Shown: positions 9,224 to 19,727 of the stretch, piece by piece
Layout: every line of letters starts with the position of its first letter
Numbering within the stretch: the stretch's first letter is position 1
Source: Siccibacter turicensis LMG 23730
GTDB taxonomy: Bacteria > Pseudomonadota > Gammaproteobacteria > Enterobacterales > Enterobacteriaceae
Assembly (NCBI RefSeq): GCF_000463155.2
Contig: NZ_AWFZ01000048.1
Span: 62,001 to 126,000, forward strand
Direction: 5' to 3'
DNA length: 64,000 nt
The notes under the pieces: generated by a model
What the model was told of the DNA's origin: nothing
Databases searched by the model: none
What the model saw: the letters and a program-made list of their open reading frames with translations, nothing else
Made by a program: the position numbers and the translations under genes

Positions 9224-9673
9224 ATGGCTGAAGTAGGCATTTTTGTCGGAACCATGTACGGGAACGCATTGCTGGTAGCGGAAGAGGCGCAGGCTATTTT
9301 AAGCCAGCACGGCCATCAGGCGACGGTGTTTGAAGACCCGACGCTGGCTGACTGGGAAGGATTCAGCCAGAAGATTGCCCTGGTGGTAACCTCCACCACC
9401 GGTCAGGGCGAGCTGCCCTCCAGCATCGTTCCGCTTTATGAAGATATTCACGCGCGTCTTGGCCACCAGCCAACGCTGCGCTATGGCGTGATTGGCCTGG
9501 GCGACAGCTCCTACACCCATTTTTGCGGCGGGGCGAAGAAGTTTGATGCGCTGTTGCAGGAGCAGGGCGCCAGCCGTCTGGGGGAGCCGCTGTTCATTGA
9601 TGCGGTGGATCATCCCGAACCTGAAACCGTGGCTATTCCCTGGGTTGAAGCCTGGGTTGCGCTGCTGAACTAA
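9224..9673 (+). CDS. yqcA: YqcA, short-chain flavodoxin
   Basis: The protein has 149 residues, the size of YqcA/MioC-type flavodoxins. The FMN phosphate loop GTMYGNA is near the N-terminus, and the isoalloxazine-contact regions [12 protein letters not shown] and [18 protein letters not shown] follow. These proteins carry electrons in the cytoplasm; the partner of YqcA is not established. A good ribosome site (CAGGAG) precedes the ATG, and the gene is the last of the yqcC-truC-yqcA operon. The hairpin at 9683-9717 may end that transcript. Confidence 0.92.
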   Translation: MAEVGIFVGTMYGNALLVAEEAQAILSQHGHQATVFEDPTLADWEGFSQKIALVVTSTTGQGELPSSIVPLYEDIHARLGHQPTLRYGVIGLGDSSYTHFCGGAKKFDALLQEQGASRLGEPLFIDAVDHPEPETVAIPWVEAWVALLN

Positions 9674-10049
9674 GCTGCACGCGTCCTCATTCGCCGCCTC
9701 GCTGCGGGAATGAGGACTTTCGCGTCAAGCGACGCGCGTCACACCCCTGAGCCTTTCATACTTCCATACCGCCCGCATCCCCGTGCTGTTTCATTTTTCG
9801 TGAACCACCCCCCATCACCCTGGGCTTTTGCCATAAACCCGCCCGTTACACGGGTGCAATGTTGTGTTCCTGCACGGTGAGGGGCCGTCAGCCCCTTCAT
9901 ATACTTCATCAGCCGGTTACAAAAAACGCAGAGATCCGGACCCGTGCCGGGGATAACTGCGCCGCCGCCCATACCTCATTCTGATTACCCTACAGGTTGT
10001 GCCGTTCAGAATGGATGTAGCGAAACAGCTATGATTCAGGAGTGCAACA
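9674..10049. promoter_or_regulatory. yqcA-gudP intergenic region
   Basis: This 376-bp gap holds the possible yqcA terminator and the control region of the glucarate operon. Two small hairpins precede gudP: CCCG-TTACA-CGGG at 9843-9855 and AGGGGC-CGTCA-GCCCCT at 9880-9896. An AGGAG ribosome site lies just before 10050. In E. coli gudPXD is activated by CdaR; I could not identify its site. No gene is supported here. Confidence 0.4.
9683..9717 (+). terminator. Possible terminator after yqcA
   Basis: A perfect 10-bp inverted repeat (9683-9692 with 9708-9717) with a 15-base loop is followed by only three T. It lies ten bases after the yqcA stop and probably ends the operon, but the U tract is short. 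Confidence 0.5.
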
Positions 10050-11411
10050 ATGAATACAGTAAGCCAGACGGCGGACGTGGCGCAGAAGCGCACCAACGCC
10101 CGCTATTGGATAGTGGTGATGCTGTTTATCGTCACCTCGTTTAACTACGGCGACCGCGCCACTCTCTCCATCGCCGGGTCGGAAATGGCCCGGGATATCG
10201 GCCTCGATCCGGTAGGCATGGGCTACGTCTTCTCCGCCTTCTCATGGGCCTACGTGATTGGCCAGATCCCCGGCGGTTGGCTGCTCGACCGCTTTGGTTC
10301 AAAGCGCGTCTATTTCTGGTCGATCTTCATTTGGTCACTGTTCACCCTGTTGCAGGGCTTCGTGGATATCTTCAGCGGGTTTGGCATCATCGTCGCGCTC
10401 TTTACCCTGCGCTTCCTGGTCGGCCTGGCGGAAGCGCCATCGTTCCCCGGTAACAGTCGCATTGTGGCGGCCTGGTTCCCGGCGCAGGAGCGCGGCACAG
10501 CGGTGGCTATTTTCAACTCGGCCCAGTACTTCGCCACGGTCATTTTCGCCCCGATCATGGGCTGGCTGACACATGAAGTCGGCTGGCATTACGTGTTCTT
10601 CTTTATGGGCGGCCTCGGCATCATCATCAGCTTCCTGTGGTTGAAAATGATCCACGAACCCAACAATCACCCCGGCGTGAACAAAAAGGAGCTGGAGTAC
10701 ATCGAGCAGGGCGGGGCGCTGATCAACATGGATCAGAAAAGCGCCAAAGTGCAGGTGCCGATGCGCGAGAAGTGGGGGCAGATCAAACAGCTGCTGGGTT
10801 CCCGCATGATGATCGGCGTGTATATCGGCCAGTACTGTATCAATGCCCTGACCTACTTCTTTATCACTTGGTTCCCGGTCTATCTGGTGCAGGCGCGCGG
10901 CATGTCGATTCTTAAAGCCGGGTTTATCGCCTCAATACCCGCGATCTGCGGTTTCGTCGGCGGGGTGCTCGGCGGGGTGATTTCCGACTGGCTGATGCGC
11001 CGCACCGGCTCGCTGAACATCGCCCGTAAAACGCCTATCGTACTGGGGATGCTGCTCTCTACCGTCATGGTGTTCTGTAACTACGTGGACGCCGAATGGA
11101 TGGTGGTGGGCTTTATGGCGGCGGCATTCTTCGGGAAAGGCATCGGCGCGCTGGGCTGGGCGGTGATGGCGGATACCGCGCCGAAAGAGATAAGCGGTCT
11201 GAGCGGCGGGCTGTTCAATATGTTTGGTAACGTCTCCGGCATCGTTACGCCGATTGTTATCGGCTACATCGTCGGGGTTTCCGGGTCGTTCAACGGCGCG
11301 CTGGTGTACGTTGGCGTCCATGCCCTGATAGCGGTACTGAGCTATCTGGTGCTGGTGGGCGATATCAAACGCATTGTGCTGAAGCCGGTGGCAAGCGGAG
11401 GTCGGGAATGA
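10050..11411 (+). CDS. gudP: GudP, D-glucarate/galactarate MFS transporter
   Basis: This 453-residue inner-membrane protein belongs to the anion:cation symporter branch of the major facilitator superfamily and imports D-glucarate with protons. Twelve hydrophobic segments can be traced. The loop motif [16 protein letters not shown] follows helix 2, and [27 protein letters not shown] opens helix 1 in the way seen across GudP/GarP proteins (quoted here in parts: residues 17-43). The C-terminal half retains the [12 protein letters not shown] segment. gudX starts inside its stop codon (ATGA), and gudD follows, so uptake and dehydration are co-transcribed. Confidence 0.93.
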   Translation: MNTVSQTADVAQKRTNARYWIVVMLFIVTSFNYGDRATLSIAGSEMARDIGLDPVGMGYVFSAFSWAYVIGQIPGGWLLDRFGSKRVYFWSIFIWSLFTLLQGFVDIFSGFGIIVALFTLRFLVGLAEAPSFPGNSRIVAAWFPAQERGTAVAIFNSAQYFATVIFAPIMGWLTHEVGWHYVFFFMGGLGIIISFLWLKMIHEPNNHPGVNKKELEYIEQGGALINMDQKSAKVQVPMREKWGQIKQLLGSRMMIGVYIGQYCINALTYFFITWFPVYLVQARGMSILKAGFIASIPAICGFVGGVLGGVISDWLMRRTGSLNIARKTPIVLGMLLSTVMVFCNYVDAEWMVVGFMAAAFFGKGIGALGWAVMADTAPKEISGLSGGLFNMFGNVSGIVTPIVIGYIVGVSGSFNGALVYVGVHALIAVLSYLVLVGDIKRIVLKPVASGGRE

Positions 11412-12745
11412 ATACGCAATCAAGCCCGCGGGTCACGGCGATGAAAGTGATCCCCGTAGCCGGGCAGGACAGCATGCTGCTCAACATCGGGGGCGCACAC
11501 AGCGCCTGGTTCACCCGCAATATCGTGGTGCTGACCGACAATGCCGGGAATACCGGCGTAGGGGAAGCACCGGGCGGAGAGGTGATTTACCAGACGCTGG
11601 TGGACGCCATTCCGCAGGTCGTCGGCCAGGAGGTGGCCCGCCTGAACCGCGTGGTGCAGCAGGTGCACAAAGGCAACCAGTCGGCGGACTTCGACACCTT
11701 CGGGAAAGGGGCCTGGACCTTTGAACTGCGGGTTAACGCCGTCGCCGCGCTGGAAGCGGCGCTGCTCGATCTGCTGGGCAAAGCGCTGAACGTGCCAGTG
11801 TGCGAACTGCTCGGGCCGGGCAAACAGCGCGATGCGGTGACGGTGCTGGGCTATCTCTTTTATCTGGGGGATCGCACCCGAACCGACCTGCCCTATCTGG
11901 AGAAGAGCCAGGGCGATCACCCGTGGTATCAGCTGCGTCATCAGGAAGCGCTCACTTCAGAGGCGGTGGTACGCCTGGCAGAAGCGGCGCAGGATCGCTA
12001 CGGTTTTAAGGACTTCAAGCTCAAGGGCGGGGTGCTACCGGGCGAGCAGGAGATCGACACCGCCCGCGCCCTGAAAAAGCGCTTCCCGGATGCGCGCATC
12101 ACCGTGGATCCCAACGGCGCCTGGCTGCTGGATGAGGCGATTGCGCTGTGTAAAGGGCTCGGTGATGTGCTGACCTACGCCGAAGACCCCTGCGGCGCGG
12201 AGCAGGGCTACTCCGGGCGTGAGGTGATGGCGGAGTTTCGCCGCGCCACCGGGCTGCCGGTCGCCACTAACATGATTGCCACCAACTGGCGCGAGATGGG
12301 GCACGCCGTGATGCTTAACGCCGTCGATATCCCGCTCGCCGACCCGCACTTCTGGACGCTCTCCGGGGCGGTGCGCGTCGCGCAGCTCTGCGACGACTGG
12401 GGCCTGACCTGGGGCTGCCACTCAAACAACCATTTCGATATCTCACTGGCCATGTTTACCCATGTCGGCGCAGCGGCACCGGGCAACCCCACCGCCATTG
12501 ATACCCACTGGATCTGGCAGGAGGGCGACGCGCGTCTGACCCGTGAACCGCTGCAGATTACCAACGGCACCATCCGCGTGCCGGATGCGCCAGGGCTGGG
12601 CGTGGAGCTGGACTGGCAGCAGATTGAGCGCGCCCACGCCGCGTACCAACAGCTTCCGGGCGGCTCGCGCAACGACGCCGGGCCGATGCAGTACCTGGTC
12701 CCCGGCTGGACATTCGATCGCAAACGTCCGGCGTTCGGTCGCTAA
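11408..12745 (+). CDS. gudX: GudX, glucarate dehydratase-related protein
   Basis: GudX is an enolase-superfamily paralogue of GudD that in E. coli has only weak glucarate/idarate dehydratase activity. The protein has 445 residues with the capping domain first and then the TIM barrel. The KxK acid/base motif is intact (Lys-204 and Lys-206 in FKDFKLKGG), and the barrel-end histidine region [12 protein letters not shown] is also kept, so it is not obviously dead. It overlaps gudP by four bases and precedes gudD by 29 bp. A segment of about 60 bp (12191-12259) is nearly identical to gudD at 13561-13629, against lower identity on both sides, suggesting exchange between the two genes. Confidence 0.9.
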   Translation: MNTQSSPRVTAMKVIPVAGQDSMLLNIGGAHSAWFTRNIVVLTDNAGNTGVGEAPGGEVIYQTLVDAIPQVVGQEVARLNRVVQQVHKGNQSADFDTFGKGAWTFELRVNAVAALEAALLDLLGKALNVPVCELLGPGKQRDAVTVLGYLFYLGDRTRTDLPYLEKSQGDHPWYQLRHQEALTSEAVVRLAEAAQDRYGFKDFKLKGGVLPGEQEIDTARALKKRFPDARITVDPNGAWLLDEAIALCKGLGDVLTYAEDPCGAEQGYSGREVMAEFRRATGLPVATNMIATNWREMGHAVMLNAVDIPLADPHFWTLSGAVRVAQLCDDWGLTWGCHSNNHFDISLAMFTHVGAAAPGNPTAIDTHWIWQEGDARLTREPLQITNGTIRVPDAPGLGVELDWQQIERAHAAYQQLPGGSRNDAGPMQYLVPGWTFDRKRPAFGR

Positions 12746-12774
12746 TTTTTCGCTGTGAATAAGGAAAACGCACA

Positions 12775-14115
12775 ATGAGTACATATCAGGGCACTCCCGT
12801 CGTTGTCAGCATGCAGGTTATTCCGGTGGCCGGGCACGACAGTATGCTGATGAACCTCAGCGGCGCGCACGCGCCGTTCTTCACCCGCAACATCGTGATT
12901 GTCAAAGACAATGCTGGCCATACCGGCGTGGGTGAGATCCCGGGCGGGGAAAAGATCCGTCGCACCCTGGAGGATGCGGCGGCGCTGGTGGTGGGCAAAA
13001 CCCTCGGCGAATACAAAAACGTGCTGAGCGCGGTGCGTAATACCTTTGCCGATCGCGACGCCGGTGGCCGCGGCCTGCAAACCTTCGATCTGCGTACCAC
13101 CATCCATGTGGTCACCGGGATCGAGGCGGCGATGCTCGATCTGCTGGGCCAGCATCTGGGCGTGAACGTGGCCTCGCTGCTTGGCGACGGGCAGCAGCGC
13201 AGCGAAGTGGAAATGCTCGGCTATCTGTTCTTCGTCGGCGACCGCACCCGCACGCCGCTGCCGTACCAGAGCCAGCCCGACGAACGCTGCGACTGGTATC
13301 GCATCCGGCATGAAGAAGCGATGACCCCGGACGCCGTGGTGCGCCTGGCGGAGGCGGCGTATGAGAAGTACGGCTTTAACGACTTCAAGCTCAAGGGGGG
13401 CGTGCTTGCCGGGGCGGAGGAGGCCGAAGCGGTCACGGCGCTGGCGAAGCGCTTTCCCGAGGCGCGGGTTACGCTCGATCCGAACGGTGCCTGGTCGCTC
13501 AATGAGGCCATCGCGCTGGGTAAACAGCTGCGCGGCGTGCTGGCCTATGCGGAAGATCCGTGCGGCGCCGAGCAGGGCTACTCCGGGCGTGAGGTGATGG
13601 CGGAGTTCCGCCGCGCCACCGGCCTGCCCACCGCCACCAACATGGTGGCCACTGACTGGCGTCAGATGGGGCATACCCTCTCGCTGCAGTCGGTGGACAT
13701 TCCGCTGGCTGACCCGCACTTCTGGACCATGCAGGGTTCGGTGCGCGTCGCGCAGATGTGCCATGATTTTGGCCTCACCTGGGGTTCTCACTCCAATAAC
13801 CACTTCGATATTTCGCTGGCGATGTTCACCCATGTGGCGGCCGCCGCGCCAGGCAACATCACCGCGATCGATACCCACTGGATCTGGCAGGAGGGTAACC
13901 AGCGTCTGACCACGCAGCCGTTTGAAATCAAGGGCGGCATGGTGCAGGTGCCTTCCACGCCGGGGCTGGGCGTCGAGCTGGATATGGATCGGGTGATGAA
14001 AGCGCACGAGCTGTATCAGCAGCATGGCCTGGGCGCGCGCGACGATGCGCTATCGATGCAGTATCTGATCCCCGACTGGACCTTCGATAACAAGCGCCCG
14101 TGCATGGTGCGGTGA
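12775..14115 (+). CDS. gudD: GudD, D-glucarate dehydratase
   Basis: GudD dehydrates D-glucarate (and L-idarate) to 5-dehydro-4-deoxy-D-glucarate. The 446-residue length and numbering agree with the well-studied E. coli enzyme: Lys-205 and Lys-207 form the KxK motif in NDFKLKGG, and the catalytic histidine lies in [11 protein letters not shown]. Mg-binding acidic residues are expected in LDPNGAW and [11 protein letters not shown]. It is the third gene of gudPXD and is followed by a good intrinsic terminator, with garK beyond. The product is cleaved by GarL to pyruvate and tartronate semialdehyde; garL and garR are not in this window. Confidence 0.95.
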   Translation: MSTYQGTPVVVSMQVIPVAGHDSMLMNLSGAHAPFFTRNIVIVKDNAGHTGVGEIPGGEKIRRTLEDAAALVVGKTLGEYKNVLSAVRNTFADRDAGGRGLQTFDLRTTIHVVTGIEAAMLDLLGQHLGVNVASLLGDGQQRSEVEMLGYLFFVGDRTRTPLPYQSQPDERCDWYRIRHEEAMTPDAVVRLAEAAYEKYGFNDFKLKGGVLAGAEEAEAVTALAKRFPEARVTLDPNGAWSLNEAIALGKQLRGVLAYAEDPCGAEQGYSGREVMAEFRRATGLPTATNMVATDWRQMGHTLSLQSVDIPLADPHFWTMQGSVRVAQMCHDFGLTWGSHSNNHFDISLAMFTHVAAAAPGNITAIDTHWIWQEGNQRLTTQPFEIKGGMVQVPSTPGLGVELDMDRVMKAHELYQQHGLGARDDALSMQYLIPDWTFDNKRPCMVR

Positions 14116-14121
14116 GGAACA

Positions 14122-14143
14122 GGCGCCTGCGGGCGCCTTTTTT
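14122..14143 (+). terminator. Intrinsic terminator after gudD
   Basis: A GC-only stem (14122-14127 with 14132-14137) with a four-base loop is followed by TTTTTT, six bases after the gudD stop. It separates gudD from garK, so garK may depend on its own promoter or on read-through. Confidence 0.8.
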
Positions 14144-14255
14144 CTGATAGTGCGTCGCGGCAGATTCCTAAAACAGGGGCGATCCCGCTTCCTGTTACGC
14201 CAGGTGTTCGCGGGCAGGCGCACTATCTCGTCTTTTACACGCATAAGGACGGCAT

Positions 14256-15401
14256 ATGAAAATCGTCATCGCGCCTGACTCCTGGAAAGAGAGCCTGAGC
14301 GCCCTGGACGTCGCCCGCGCCATTGAGGACGGGTTTCGTGAGATCTTTCCCACCGCAGAGTACGTCTGCCTACCGGTCGCCGACGGGGGCGAAGGGACGG
14401 TAGAGGCGATGGTTGCCGCCAGCGGCGGGCGTATCATCAACGTGACGGTGCGCGGCCCGCTGGGTGAACCGGTCGCGGCGTTCTATGGGCTATCCGGAGA
14501 CGGCAAGCGGGCCATTATTGAGATGGCGGCTGCCAGCGGTCTTGAGCGTGTGCCCCCCGCCAGCCGTAACCCGCGTATCACCACCTCCTGGGGCACCGGC
14601 GAGCTGATCCGTCATGCGCTGGATTACGGCGTCGAGCACATCATTATCGGCATTGGCGGCAGCGCCACCAACGACGGCGGCGCGGGAATGCTCCAGGCGC
14701 TGGGCGTCAGACTGCTTGACCGGCGCGGCGTCTCGCTCCCACAGGGCGGTGCAGCGCTGGCGGAACTGGCACGTATAGATGCCAGCGGAATCGACCCGCG
14801 CCTCGCCGCCTGCCGGCTGGAGGTCGCCTGTGACGTCACCAACCCGCTTACCGGGCCGGACGGTGCCTCCGCGGTGTTTGGCCCGCAGAAAGGGGCCACG
14901 CCGGAGATGGTGCAGGAGCTGGATCGCGTGCTGGCGCATTTCGCGACGCTTATCTTCCGCGATCTGAACAAGTCGGTCTCGACGCTTGCCGGTGGCGGCG
15001 CGGCGGGCGGCATGGGGGCCGCGCTGTGGGCCTTCTGCGGCGGCGTGCTGCGGCCGGGCTGCGAGATTGTCACCGAGGCGCTAAATCTTGAGGCGCTGGT
15101 AGCCGATGCCTCGCTGGTGATCACCGGCGAAGGGCGCATCGACAGCCAGACCATTCACGGCAAGGTGCCGGTGGGCGTAGCGCGGGTGGCGAAGCGCTAC
15201 GGGCTGCCGGTAATCGGTATCGCCGGCAGTCTGACCAGGGATGTTGGCGTGGTACATCACCACGGCATCGATGCGGTGTTCAGCGTGCTGTACAGGATTT
15301 GCACCCTGGAGGAGGCGATGAACGGCGCGACAGCCAACATCCGCCTTACGGCGCGCAATATTGCCGCCACGCTGAAGGTGGGCAGTCAGCTGAACGCGTA
15401 A
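14256..15401 (+). CDS. garK: GarK-type glycerate 2-kinase
   Basis: The 381-residue protein belongs to the GarK/GlxK glycerate kinase family, which phosphorylates D-glycerate to 2-phosphoglycerate, the last step of glucarate and galactarate catabolism before glycolysis. Signatures are [16 protein letters not shown] at the N-terminus, the glycine-rich [18 protein letters not shown], and [15 protein letters not shown]. In E. coli garK belongs to the distant garPLRK operon; here it follows gudD after 140 bp containing a terminator. The context points to GarK rather than the allantoin-linked GlxK, but sequence alone does not decide between the two names. Its product feeds enolase, encoded at 25002. 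Confidence 0.85.
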   Translation: MKIVIAPDSWKESLSALDVARAIEDGFREIFPTAEYVCLPVADGGEGTVEAMVAASGGRIINVTVRGPLGEPVAAFYGLSGDGKRAIIEMAAASGLERVPPASRNPRITTSWGTGELIRHALDYGVEHIIIGIGGSATNDGGAGMLQALGVRLLDRRGVSLPQGGAALAELARIDASGIDPRLAACRLEVACDVTNPLTGPDGASAVFGPQKGATPEMVQELDRVLAHFATLIFRDLNKSVSTLAGGGAAGGMGAALWAFCGGVLRPGCEIVTEALNLEALVADASLVITGEGRIDSQTIHGKVPVGVARVAKRYGLPVIGIAGSLTRDVGVVHHHGIDAVFSVLYRICTLEEAMNGATANIRLTARNIAATLKVGSQLNA

Positions 15402-15454
15402 CGCGGCTTTCGTCTAAGGGAAGGGGCAGGATGCGGCAGAAGTGCGCGCTGGAA

Positions 15455-15480
15455 GCCCCTCTCCCTTGCGGGAGAGGGGC
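15455..15480. repeat. GC-rich palindrome between garK and barA
   Basis: A perfect 11-bp inverted repeat (15455-15465 with 15470-15480, loop TTGC) of the GCCCCTCTCCC type lies between two convergent genes. A similar CCCTCTCC/GGAGAGGG palindrome occurs after queE (28278-28298), and an imperfect relative after relA (about 21974-22002). It may act as a bidirectional 3'-end element or be a dispersed repeat. Confidence 0.6.
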
Positions 15481-15488
15481 GTGAGGGA

Positions 15489-18257
15489 TTACTTATCGCT
15501 CTCGAGAATGGCCTGCGCCTCGCGGGTCACGTTCTCCATCTCATCAAGCAGTTCCAGCAGCTCTGGCTCCAGATCGTCCGGCGCCACCCCGGCGCGCAGC
15601 TGCGTTTCAAGCAGCAGGCAGATCTGCTTGAGGCGCGGTACGCCGCTGTAGCCGCAGCTGCCGTGCAGCTTGTGAATGATATCCACCAGCGGCTCGGTCG
15701 CCTTGCCCTCCAGCTGATCCTGGATGCGCTCGCGCACTTCCGGCAGGAAATTCACCAGCATGCCCAGCATGTCGCGCGCCAGCGCCGGCTTGTTGGCCGA
15801 CTGACGCAGGGCCAGCGCCCAGTCGAAGCTGCAGTCCTCACTCTCTTCAACCGGTTCTGGCGTGCGCGGGGCAGCCGCGGGCGCGGCGATCAGGTTGCCG
15901 GGCTGATAGCGCAGCAGCAGGGTGCGCAGTTTGTCTTCCTCAATGGGCTTCGCCAGATAGTCATTCATCCCGGCGTTGAGCAGCTTCTCTTTTTGCCCGG
16001 CCATCGCATGCGCGGTCACGGCAATCATTGGCGTGTGGAGATGATGCGGCAGCTTACGGATAAGCTCGCAGGCACGAATGCCGTCCATACCCGGCATCTG
16101 AATATCCATCAGGATCAGATCAAACGCCTGGTGACGCGCACGCTCCAGCGCCTGCGGGCCGCTGTCGCACAGCACCACGCTCTCAACGTGGTCCTCAAGC
16201 AGTGCGCCGATAAGCTTCAGGTTGGCCGGGTTATCGTCCACCGCCATTGCGGTCATCGGTAGCCGGAGTTTTTCGTCATCCAGATGCGGCAGCGCATCAC
16301 GTTTACGGCAGAAATCCAGCAGCAGCGGCATCAGGCGCGTGGAGGTGACTGGCTTCAGCAGACAGCCCGCGGCACCGCCCTGTTTCAGATCTTCGGCATT
16401 GATCTGCATGTGGCTGGGCAGCGCCAGCAGCAGGCAGTCGGTCATCGCCGCCGCTTTCCGGAAGCGCTCTTTTTGCAGTGCCATCTCTTCGCGCTGGGTC
16501 ACCGCCACCGCCATCAGCAGAATGTCGTAATGCTCCGCGGGCAGGCCGGAGAAGGTTGGGCTGTAGGTCACGGTAAGCGGCGTCTCGGCCAGCATGTCCA
16601 GCGCGCTCTGCGCCGCCGCCGGGTTCGATTCGATATAGCCAATGCGTTTTCCGGCAAGGCAGTCTTTGGCATGGCCATCGGTGACGACGTTTGGATTGAG
16701 ATCGAGATTCACCTGGAACCAGAAGGTCGACCCACGATTCGGCTGGCTGTGGAACGACACGTCGCCGCCCATCTCATTCACCAGTTTTTGGGTGATAACC
16801 AGCCCCAGACCGGTACCGCCGTGGCGGCGCGAGATGCTGGCGTCCGCCTGGCGGAACGCCTGGAACAGCCGCGACTGGTCGCGCTCGGGAATGCCGATGC
16901 CGGTATCGCGGATCTGCACCTCCAACTGCACCTTGTTGTTGCTGATGGAGCGCTGCTCGACCAGCACATCCACATTGCCGCTTTCGGTAAACTTAATGGC
17001 GTTCCCCACCAGATTGGTGATGATCTGCTGTAAACGCAGCGGATCGCCAATGACGTTATCCGGCACGTCACGACGGATATTGAGCGTCAGCTCCAGCCCC
17101 TTGTCATGCGCCGAGTGCGCCAGCAGCGTCACCACTTCATCCAGCGTGCTGCGCAGCGGGAACGGGATACTTTCGAGGATCAGCTTGCCCGCTTCCAGCT
17201 TCGAGAAATCAAGCACATCGTTGATGATGGCCAACAGATTGTTGGCGGAGCGCTCGATGGTCAGCAGGTAGTCACGCTGGGTAGGCGTCAGATCGGTTTT
17301 TAACATCAGGCGCGTAAAACCAATTACCCCGTTGAGCGGCGTTCGCAGCTCGTGGGACATATTGGCGAGGAACTCCGATTTGATGCGCGCCGCCTCCTGA
17401 GCTTTTTTCTTCGCCAGGTCCAGCTCAACGTTCTGGATCTCCATCTGCTCCAGGGTTTCGCGCAGATCGGAGGTCGACTGGTCAATATTGTGCTGCATCT
17501 CTTCATGGTAAGCGGCAAGCGACATCGCCATGGAGTTGATGCCGTTTTTCAGCATATCCAGCTCGCCGAGCACAAAGCCCTCCACGCGGCTGTCGAGCTG
17601 GCCGCGACGGATCCGATCCACGGTGCTTACCATATTGCGGATAGGCCCGATGACATCGCGCATCAGACGCCAGGCAAAGCCCAGCGCCACCGCGATGCAG
17701 AACAGCATCATCAGCGAAGAGGTGAAAATCTCCTTGTACTGCTGGAGCCGCACCGATTTGAGATCCAGTTCCAGCGCCACGTAACCCAGCATGTTGTTAT
17801 CAATTTTTGCATCGGTGATCGCCGACTCATCCGGCGAATAGCGCTCGGAGATGATCGGGGTGTGCAGGATAAGCCTGTCCCCCGCGCGGGTCACGGTGAG
17901 CTGGGCCGGGATGGGTTTACCCTCGGAGAGACGCAGCTCGGCGGGGTCGAGGTGAAAATTAGAGGTAACAAAAAGGTTATTCTGGCTGTCATAGACCGAG
18001 ATCGCCCGCACGATATCGGAATGACGGCGGTGCAACACGCTTATCAACTGGCGGATGGACTCGCGATTTTGCAGGTTCATCCCGTATTCGCTGGATACCG
18101 CCAGCGGTTCGATAATGCTGGCGCCAGCTTCCTCGAGCTGCTGCTGCAGGTCGTTATAGCGGTGCACCACAAAGAAAATACTCAGCATCAACCCAATCAG
18201 CACGGTGGGGGCGAGTATTAAAATCATCATGCGTGCCCGAAGGCTGTAGTTGGTCAT
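15489..18257 (-). CDS. barA: BarA, tripartite hybrid sensor histidine kinase
   Basis: BarA senses short-chain carboxylates such as acetate and formate and, through UvrY, activates csrB/csrC and hence the Csr carbon-storage switch. The protein has 922 residues (918 in E. coli). In order: a transmembrane helix at about 9-31, a periplasmic domain, a second helix at about 178-196, HAMP, HisKA with the phospho-acceptor His-302 in [11 protein letters not shown], HATPase_c ([13 protein letters not shown]), a degenerate receiver, a true receiver with [12 protein letters not shown] near 718, and a C-terminal HPt domain with the histidine in [13 protein letters not shown]. It converges with garK and is divergent from rlmD. 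The csrB target with its UvrY site is in the same window; uvrY is not. Confidence 0.95.
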   Translation of the reverse strand: MTNYSLRARMMILILAPTVLIGLMLSIFFVVHRYNDLQQQLEEAGASIIEPLAVSSEYGMNLQNRESIRQLISVLHRRHSDIVRAISVYDSQNNLFVTSNFHLDPAELRLSEGKPIPAQLTVTRAGDRLILHTPIISERYSPDESAITDAKIDNNMLGYVALELDLKSVRLQQYKEIFTSSLMMLFCIAVALGFAWRLMRDVIGPIRNMVSTVDRIRRGQLDSRVEGFVLGELDMLKNGINSMAMSLAAYHEEMQHNIDQSTSDLRETLEQMEIQNVELDLAKKKAQEAARIKSEFLANMSHELRTPLNGVIGFTRLMLKTDLTPTQRDYLLTIERSANNLLAIINDVLDFSKLEAGKLILESIPFPLRSTLDEVVTLLAHSAHDKGLELTLNIRRDVPDNVIGDPLRLQQIITNLVGNAIKFTESGNVDVLVEQRSISNNKVQLEVQIRDTGIGIPERDQSRLFQAFRQADASISRRHGGTGLGLVITQKLVNEMGGDVSFHSQPNRGSTFWFQVNLDLNPNVVTDGHAKDCLAGKRIGYIESNPAAAQSALDMLAETPLTVTYSPTFSGLPAEHYDILLMAVAVTQREEMALQKERFRKAAAMTDCLLLALPSHMQINAEDLKQGGAAGCLLKPVTSTRLMPLLLDFCRKRDALPHLDDEKLRLPMTAMAVDDNPANLKLIGALLEDHVESVVLCDSGPQALERARHQAFDLILMDIQMPGMDGIRACELIRKLPHHLHTPMIAVTAHAMAGQKEKLLNAGMNDYLAKPIEEDKLRTLLLRYQPGNLIAAPAAAPRTPEPVEESEDCSFDWALALRQSANKPALARDMLGMLVNFLPEVRERIQDQLEGKATEPLVDIIHKLHGSCGYSGVPRLKQICLLLETQLRAGVAPDDLEPELLELLDEMENVTREAQAILESDK

Positions 18258-18312
18258 GGGGTTCCATTATGGGACAATCAGCAACATTCAGGTTATTAAA
18301 GACATTAACGCA

Positions 18313-19620
18313 ATGGCGCAATTTTACTCAGCAAAACGTCGCAACACCACGCGCGACATTATTACCGTCACCGTGGACGACCTTGATCCCTTTGGGCAGG
18401 GCGTCGCGCGCCATCAGGGTAAAACGCTGTTTATTCCGGGGCTGCTGCCGCAGGAGACGGCAGAGGTCGTCATCACCGATGACAAGCGCCAGTTTGCTCA
18501 CGCCCGGGTAAAACGCCGTCTCAGCCAGAGCCCGGAGCGTGTCGCGCCACGGTGCCCGCATTTTGGCGTGTGCGGCGGCTGCCAGCAACAGCACGTCAGC
18601 GAAGCGTTGCAGCAACGCAGCAAATCCCAGGCGCTGGCACGCATGATGAAACAGCCGGTTGACGAAATAATTTCAGGCCCAACATGGGGTTATCGTCGCC
18701 GCGCGCGCGTGGGGTTAAATTTTGCGCCACGCACGCAAACTTTACAAATGGGTTTTCGCAAAGCGGGATCGAACGATCTGGTGGATGTGCATCACTGCCC
18801 CGTTCTGGCGCCCCGTCTTGAAGCACTGCTTCCGGGGCTGCGCGGCTGCCTCAGTGAGCTACAGGCGGTACGGCGGCTGGGGCATGTCGAACTGGTGCTG
18901 GCGGAGAACGGCCCGCTGCTGGTCTTGCGCCATCTGGCACCGTTAAGCCAGGCAGATCGCGAAAAACTGGAACGCTTTTCGCATTCCGAACAGCTTTCCC
19001 TGTTTCTGGCGCCGGAAAGCGACAAAATAGCGCAGGTTACTGGCGATGCTCCCTGGTATGAATCAGACGGGCTACGCTTATCCTTCAGTCCGCGTGACTT
19101 TATTCAGGTCAACGATGCGGTGAACCAGCAGATGGTGGCGCGGGCCATTGAGTGGCTGGCGGTTGATGCCACCGATCGGGTGCTGGATCTGTTCTGCGGG
19201 ATGGGTAACTTCACCCTGCCGCTGGCAGCCCGCGCTGCAGAGGTGGTAGGCGTGGAAGGGGTGGCTACGCTGGTGGAGAAGGCGCGCGAAAACGCCGCGC
19301 TCAACGGGCTAAGCAACGTCACCTTCTGGCATGAGAATCTGGAAGAGGACGTCACGCGGCAGCCCTGGGCGAAAGCGGGCTTCAATAAAGTGCTGCTCGA
19401 TCCCGCCCGCGCGGGTGCGCCGGGAGTAATGCAGCACATCCTGCGACTCGCGCCGGAAAAAGTGGTGTACGTCTCCTGCAATCCCGCTACGCTTGCTCGC
19501 GACAGCGAGGCGTTGCGCGCCGGCGGGTACCAGATTACGCGGCTGGCGATGCTGGACATGTTCCCACACACTGGGCATCTTGAATCGATGGCCCTGATAG
19601 AAAAAGCACCGGGCGGATAA
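18313..19620 (+). CDS. rlmD: RlmD, 23S rRNA (uracil-1939-C5) methyltransferase
   Basis: RlmD methylates U1939 of 23S rRNA with AdoMet and carries a [4Fe-4S] cluster. The 435-residue protein shows an N-terminal TRAM domain, cluster cysteines in [14 protein letters not shown] (the fourth lies in HHCPVLAP), and the methyltransferase fold with [14 protein letters not shown] and the catalytic cysteine in [14 protein letters not shown] chose the ATG at 18313, which gives the family start [10 protein letters not shown]; the frame is open to 18250, but that part would lie in the barA promoter region. It is divergent from barA and upstream of relA. Confidence 0.94.
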   Translation: MAQFYSAKRRNTTRDIITVTVDDLDPFGQGVARHQGKTLFIPGLLPQETAEVVITDDKRQFAHARVKRRLSQSPERVAPRCPHFGVCGGCQQQHVSEALQQRSKSQALARMMKQPVDEIISGPTWGYRRRARVGLNFAPRTQTLQMGFRKAGSNDLVDVHHCPVLAPRLEALLPGLRGCLSELQAVRRLGHVELVLAENGPLLVLRHLAPLSQADREKLERFSHSEQLSLFLAPESDKIAQVTGDAPWYESDGLRLSFSPRDFIQVNDAVNQQMVARAIEWLAVDATDRVLDLFCGMGNFTLPLAARAAEVVGVEGVATLVEKARENAALNGLSNVTFWHENLEEDVTRQPWAKAGFNKVLLDPARAGAPGVMQHILRLAPEKVVYVSCNPATLARDSEALRAGGYQITRLAMLDMFPHTGHLESMALIEKAPGG

Positions 19621-19629
19621 GCCGTCCGG
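19609..19629. repeat. REP-like hairpin at the rlmD 3' end
   Basis: The rlmD stop codon lies inside an inverted repeat with arms CCGGGCGG and CCGTCCGG, pairing through one G-U, and a five-base loop. No run of T follows. It looks like a REP-type 3'-end hairpin rather than a classical terminator. Confidence 0.4.
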
Positions 19630-19727
19630 CGCACGGTTAAGAGCAGTAAAGGGACGGGTATGCGATCCCGTCTTGTGGTTCAGGTTTGCCGATGCAGGCA
19701 GGCCAATGGTCCCGAAAGGAGAGGACA

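Noticed and set aside
11408-12745. gudX as a pseudogene of gudD
   Set aside because: The frame is complete, the KxK lysines and barrel histidine are present, and E. coli keeps the same paralogue.
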